From positions 1-6,256 of the forward strand of contig JAIUYC010000259.1 in assembly GCA_020216575.1 (NCBI GenBank): a DNA stretch of 6,256 bases, given 5' to 3'. Shown piece after piece: positions 5,337 through 6,256 of this stretch. The notes beneath the pieces are model-generated. The model was given only the letters and a program-made list of their open reading frames with translations. It had not been told where the DNA came from and did no database searches. Both the position numbers and the translations under genes were made by a program. The stretch's first letter is position 1. The number at the start of each line of letters is the position of its first letter. Source of the DNA: Coleofasciculus sp. S288. Its GTDB lineage: Bacteria; Cyanobacteriota; Cyanobacteriia; Cyanobacteriales; Coleofasciculaceae.

Positions 5337-5726
5337 TTAAATAAGCTCTGAAGGCAATGAATAACTCAGCGGTAAGTTAACAATTTGATCTTGGTACTCG
5401 TTATTAAAAGACCCCTCAGCAATCAAAATTAATTCATCAATATTTTGACCAATACTCAACTTAGGATTGAGCAGAAAAATTCCTGGCACATGATGACCCG
5501 CTGTAATATGGTCAACCAAGTGTACGGGCATAGATGTGCGGTTGTTTGTTACCAGCACAAAGTCATACTCTTCACACCAAAGCAAAATTTCAGGGTCTAA
5601 AGTTCCCATAGAAGGAGTCGTCGGCTCACTTCCAACTGCCCATATTACTAAATCCCGTCGCTTCTGCCGGAGTTGAACCTTATAGACTGGATTAACATTT
5701 TCATCCAGCAGATACTTGAGACTCAT
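5337..5726 (-). CDS. DUF5615 PIN-like (Mut7-C-like) toxin candidate
   Basis: A 129-aa protein of the DUF5615 family, PIN-like nucleases usually encoded after a DUF433 antitoxin. Visible landmarks: LLDENVNP with D8/E9 at the N-terminus, LDPEILLWCEEYDFVLVT with D44/E46, and TNNRTSMPVHLVDH at 60-73. In many DUF5615 proteins the TNN position is T-x-D, an active-site acid; here it is N62. From memory the TNNR-SMP form recurs in a cyanobacterial subgroup, so it may be a subgroup trait and not damage. The C-terminal part (GIFLLNPKLSIGQNIDELILIA) is complete. The ATG at 5724-5726 overlaps the upstream antitoxin gene by 26 nt, implying co-translation; the Shine-Dalgarno sequence is weak (GAAG). Nuclease activity is inferred from the fold. 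Confidence 0.85.
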   Translation of the reverse strand: MSLKYLLDENVNPVYKVQLRQKRRDLVIWAVGSEPTTPSMGTLDPEILLWCEEYDFVLVTNNRTSMPVHLVDHITAGHHVPGIFLLNPKLSIGQNIDELILIAEGSFNNEYQDQIVNLPLSYSLPSELI

Positions 5727-6054
5727 TCGTTTTCTTCATTGCTTCTTGTTCCGCTCTCAGCTTCCGTAGTCGGACAATCCCCGGAGGTGGATTAAGTTCC
5801 TGAGCCTTACGTTGCTGATGCCCCCATTCCAGCCAGTCGGCAATATACTTGCTCACAGCTTCTTTGTTGTGCAAGTAGTAAAGAATGGTAGCGTAAACCT
5901 GCTCTAAGGTGATGGTGTAAAAACAATTAACGATTTCTTCGGGAGTACGGCTGCGATAGATGTACTCATAAAGAACGTTCTCAATACCTACTCGCGTCCC
6001 TTTGAGACGAATATCATCAGGACGTTGAAAGTCGAAGTAGTCTTCTAGTTGCAT
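5701..6054 (-). CDS. DUF433 antitoxin candidate (HTH/VapB-like)
   Basis: A 117-aa DUF433 protein. Residues 1-75 are the conserved unit: LEDYFDFQRPDDIRLKGTRV, then GIENVLYEYIYRSRTPEEIV and TLEQVYATILYYLHNKEAV, a compact helical domain with helix-turn-helix character. The tail (about 80-110, NPPPGIVRLRKLRAEQEAMK) is basic and probably contacts the DUF5615 partner or DNA. DUF433 proteins are regarded as antitoxins of DUF5615/Mut7-C-like toxins; that role and autoregulation are inferred. The start ATG at 6052-6054 is preceded by AGAGG at 6061-6065, 6 nt away. Its whole upstream region is the right copy (R2) of the intergenic module, which therefore probably carries the promoter and operator. Confidence 0.85.
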   Translation of the reverse strand: MQLEDYFDFQRPDDIRLKGTRVGIENVLYEYIYRSRTPEEIVNCFYTITLEQVYATILYYLHNKEAVSKYIADWLEWGHQQRKAQELNPPPGIVRLRKLRAEQEAMKKTNESQVSAG

Positions 6055-6237
6055 ATGTTGCCTCTGGGATACGACATACCCTAGCAGAACACAGTGATTC
6101 TCCTACGTCCAATCCTATCGAAACGGGAATGGTATTGTTATGAGCGATCGCTGTTTCCACTGCGATCGCACTCTCCAGGAAAATTGTCTTATAGAGAAAG
6201 CGCGATCGCGTCTCTCTTTTTGATAGGAAGGCGACAT
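6047..6237 (-). repeat. Right copy of the intergenic module (R2), promoter/leader region of the DUF433-DUF5615 operon
   Basis: This is a direct repeat of 5167-5336 at an 880-bp offset. It differs by point changes and about 20 extra bases around a second HIP1 site (6144-6169). It contains three GCGATCGC sites (6144, 6162, 6202) and the AGAGG Shine-Dalgarno sequence of the DUF433 gene. Since the two copies share the same position relative to a downstream ATG, the module is probably a conserved regulatory intergenic region duplicated together with the gene pair. Confidence 0.8.
6061..6065 (-). promoter_or_regulatory. Shine-Dalgarno sequence of the DUF433 gene
   Basis: AGAGG on the minus strand, 6 nt before the ATG at 6054. 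The same AGAGGCAAC-[A/G]T-ATG arrangement is preserved at 5172-5185 in the left repeat copy, where no gene follows. Confidence 0.6.
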
Positions 6238-6256
6238 ATTTTCATCCAGCAGATAC
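6115..6256 (-). pseudogene. Truncated N-terminal fragment of a second DUF5615 gene, open at window edge
   Basis: Positions 6238-6256 are identical over 19 nt to 5697-5715, the region coding YLLDEN at the start of the DUF5615 gene. Read on the minus strand from the edge, the frame gives YLLDENMSPSYQ and then continues through the R2 repeat as an unrelated basic peptide to a TAG at 6115-6117. The conserved DUF5615 middle and C-terminus are missing. The start codon lies beyond the right edge. It is interpreted as the remnant of a tandem DUF433-DUF5615 unit whose toxin gene was cut after about 13 codons. Confidence 0.6.

Overview
The window looks like an accessory region of a cyanobacterial chromosome, probably a filamentous, multicellular-type species. 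The HIP1 octamer GCGATCGC occurs at least nine times in 6.3 kb (near 1224, 2468, 2588, 4694, 5265, 5305, 6144, 6162 and 6202), far above chance. The protein families are also typical of large cyanobacterial genomes: a CoxE-like VWA protein, DUF433/DUF5615 pairs, MNT/HEPN pairs and an RpfG-like receiver. The species cannot be named from this window.

Layout: (1) 1-211 is non-coding and dense in secondary structure: a nested hairpin with a possible pseudoknot (8-76), then a MITE-like palindromic element (78-179). (2) 212-4041 is a co-directional plus-strand block. It holds a VWA/CoxE-like protein, an RHH-like antitoxin with a PIN toxin, an MNT nucleotidyltransferase with a HEPN (HepT-type) toxin, and a protein that joins an N-terminal helical domain to a CheY-like receiver and a short helix-turn-helix-like tail. 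The last three genes are coupled by 4-nt and 11-nt overlaps. (3) 4042-4757 has no convincing gene. Its centre is a 21-bp-period minisatellite (about 4235-4664) with a 127-bp higher-order tandem duplication; read on the minus strand it spells degenerate coiled-coil heptads. (4) 4758-5033, minus strand, is a small two-helix membrane protein. (5) 5167-6256 is a minus-strand DUF433-DUF5615 toxin-antitoxin pair between two diverged copies of one ~170-190 bp intergenic module. A truncated second DUF5615 reading frame runs off the right edge, and a start codon with no gene behind it remains at the left module.

Working model: the VWA protein and the helical-domain/receiver protein resemble parts of the cyanobacterial VWA-MoxR-type regulated conflict systems (family knowledge recalled, not searched). 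Here they are separated by two toxin-antitoxin operons, and a phospho-receiver sits where related proteins, as I recall them, carry an effector-like domain. The HEPN toxin gene overlaps the receiver gene, so the two are probably translated together. With the DUF433/DUF5615 cassette this makes three toxin-antitoxin-type modules within about 4.7 kb. The surrounding repeats and gene fragments suggest a recombination-prone defence or stress island.
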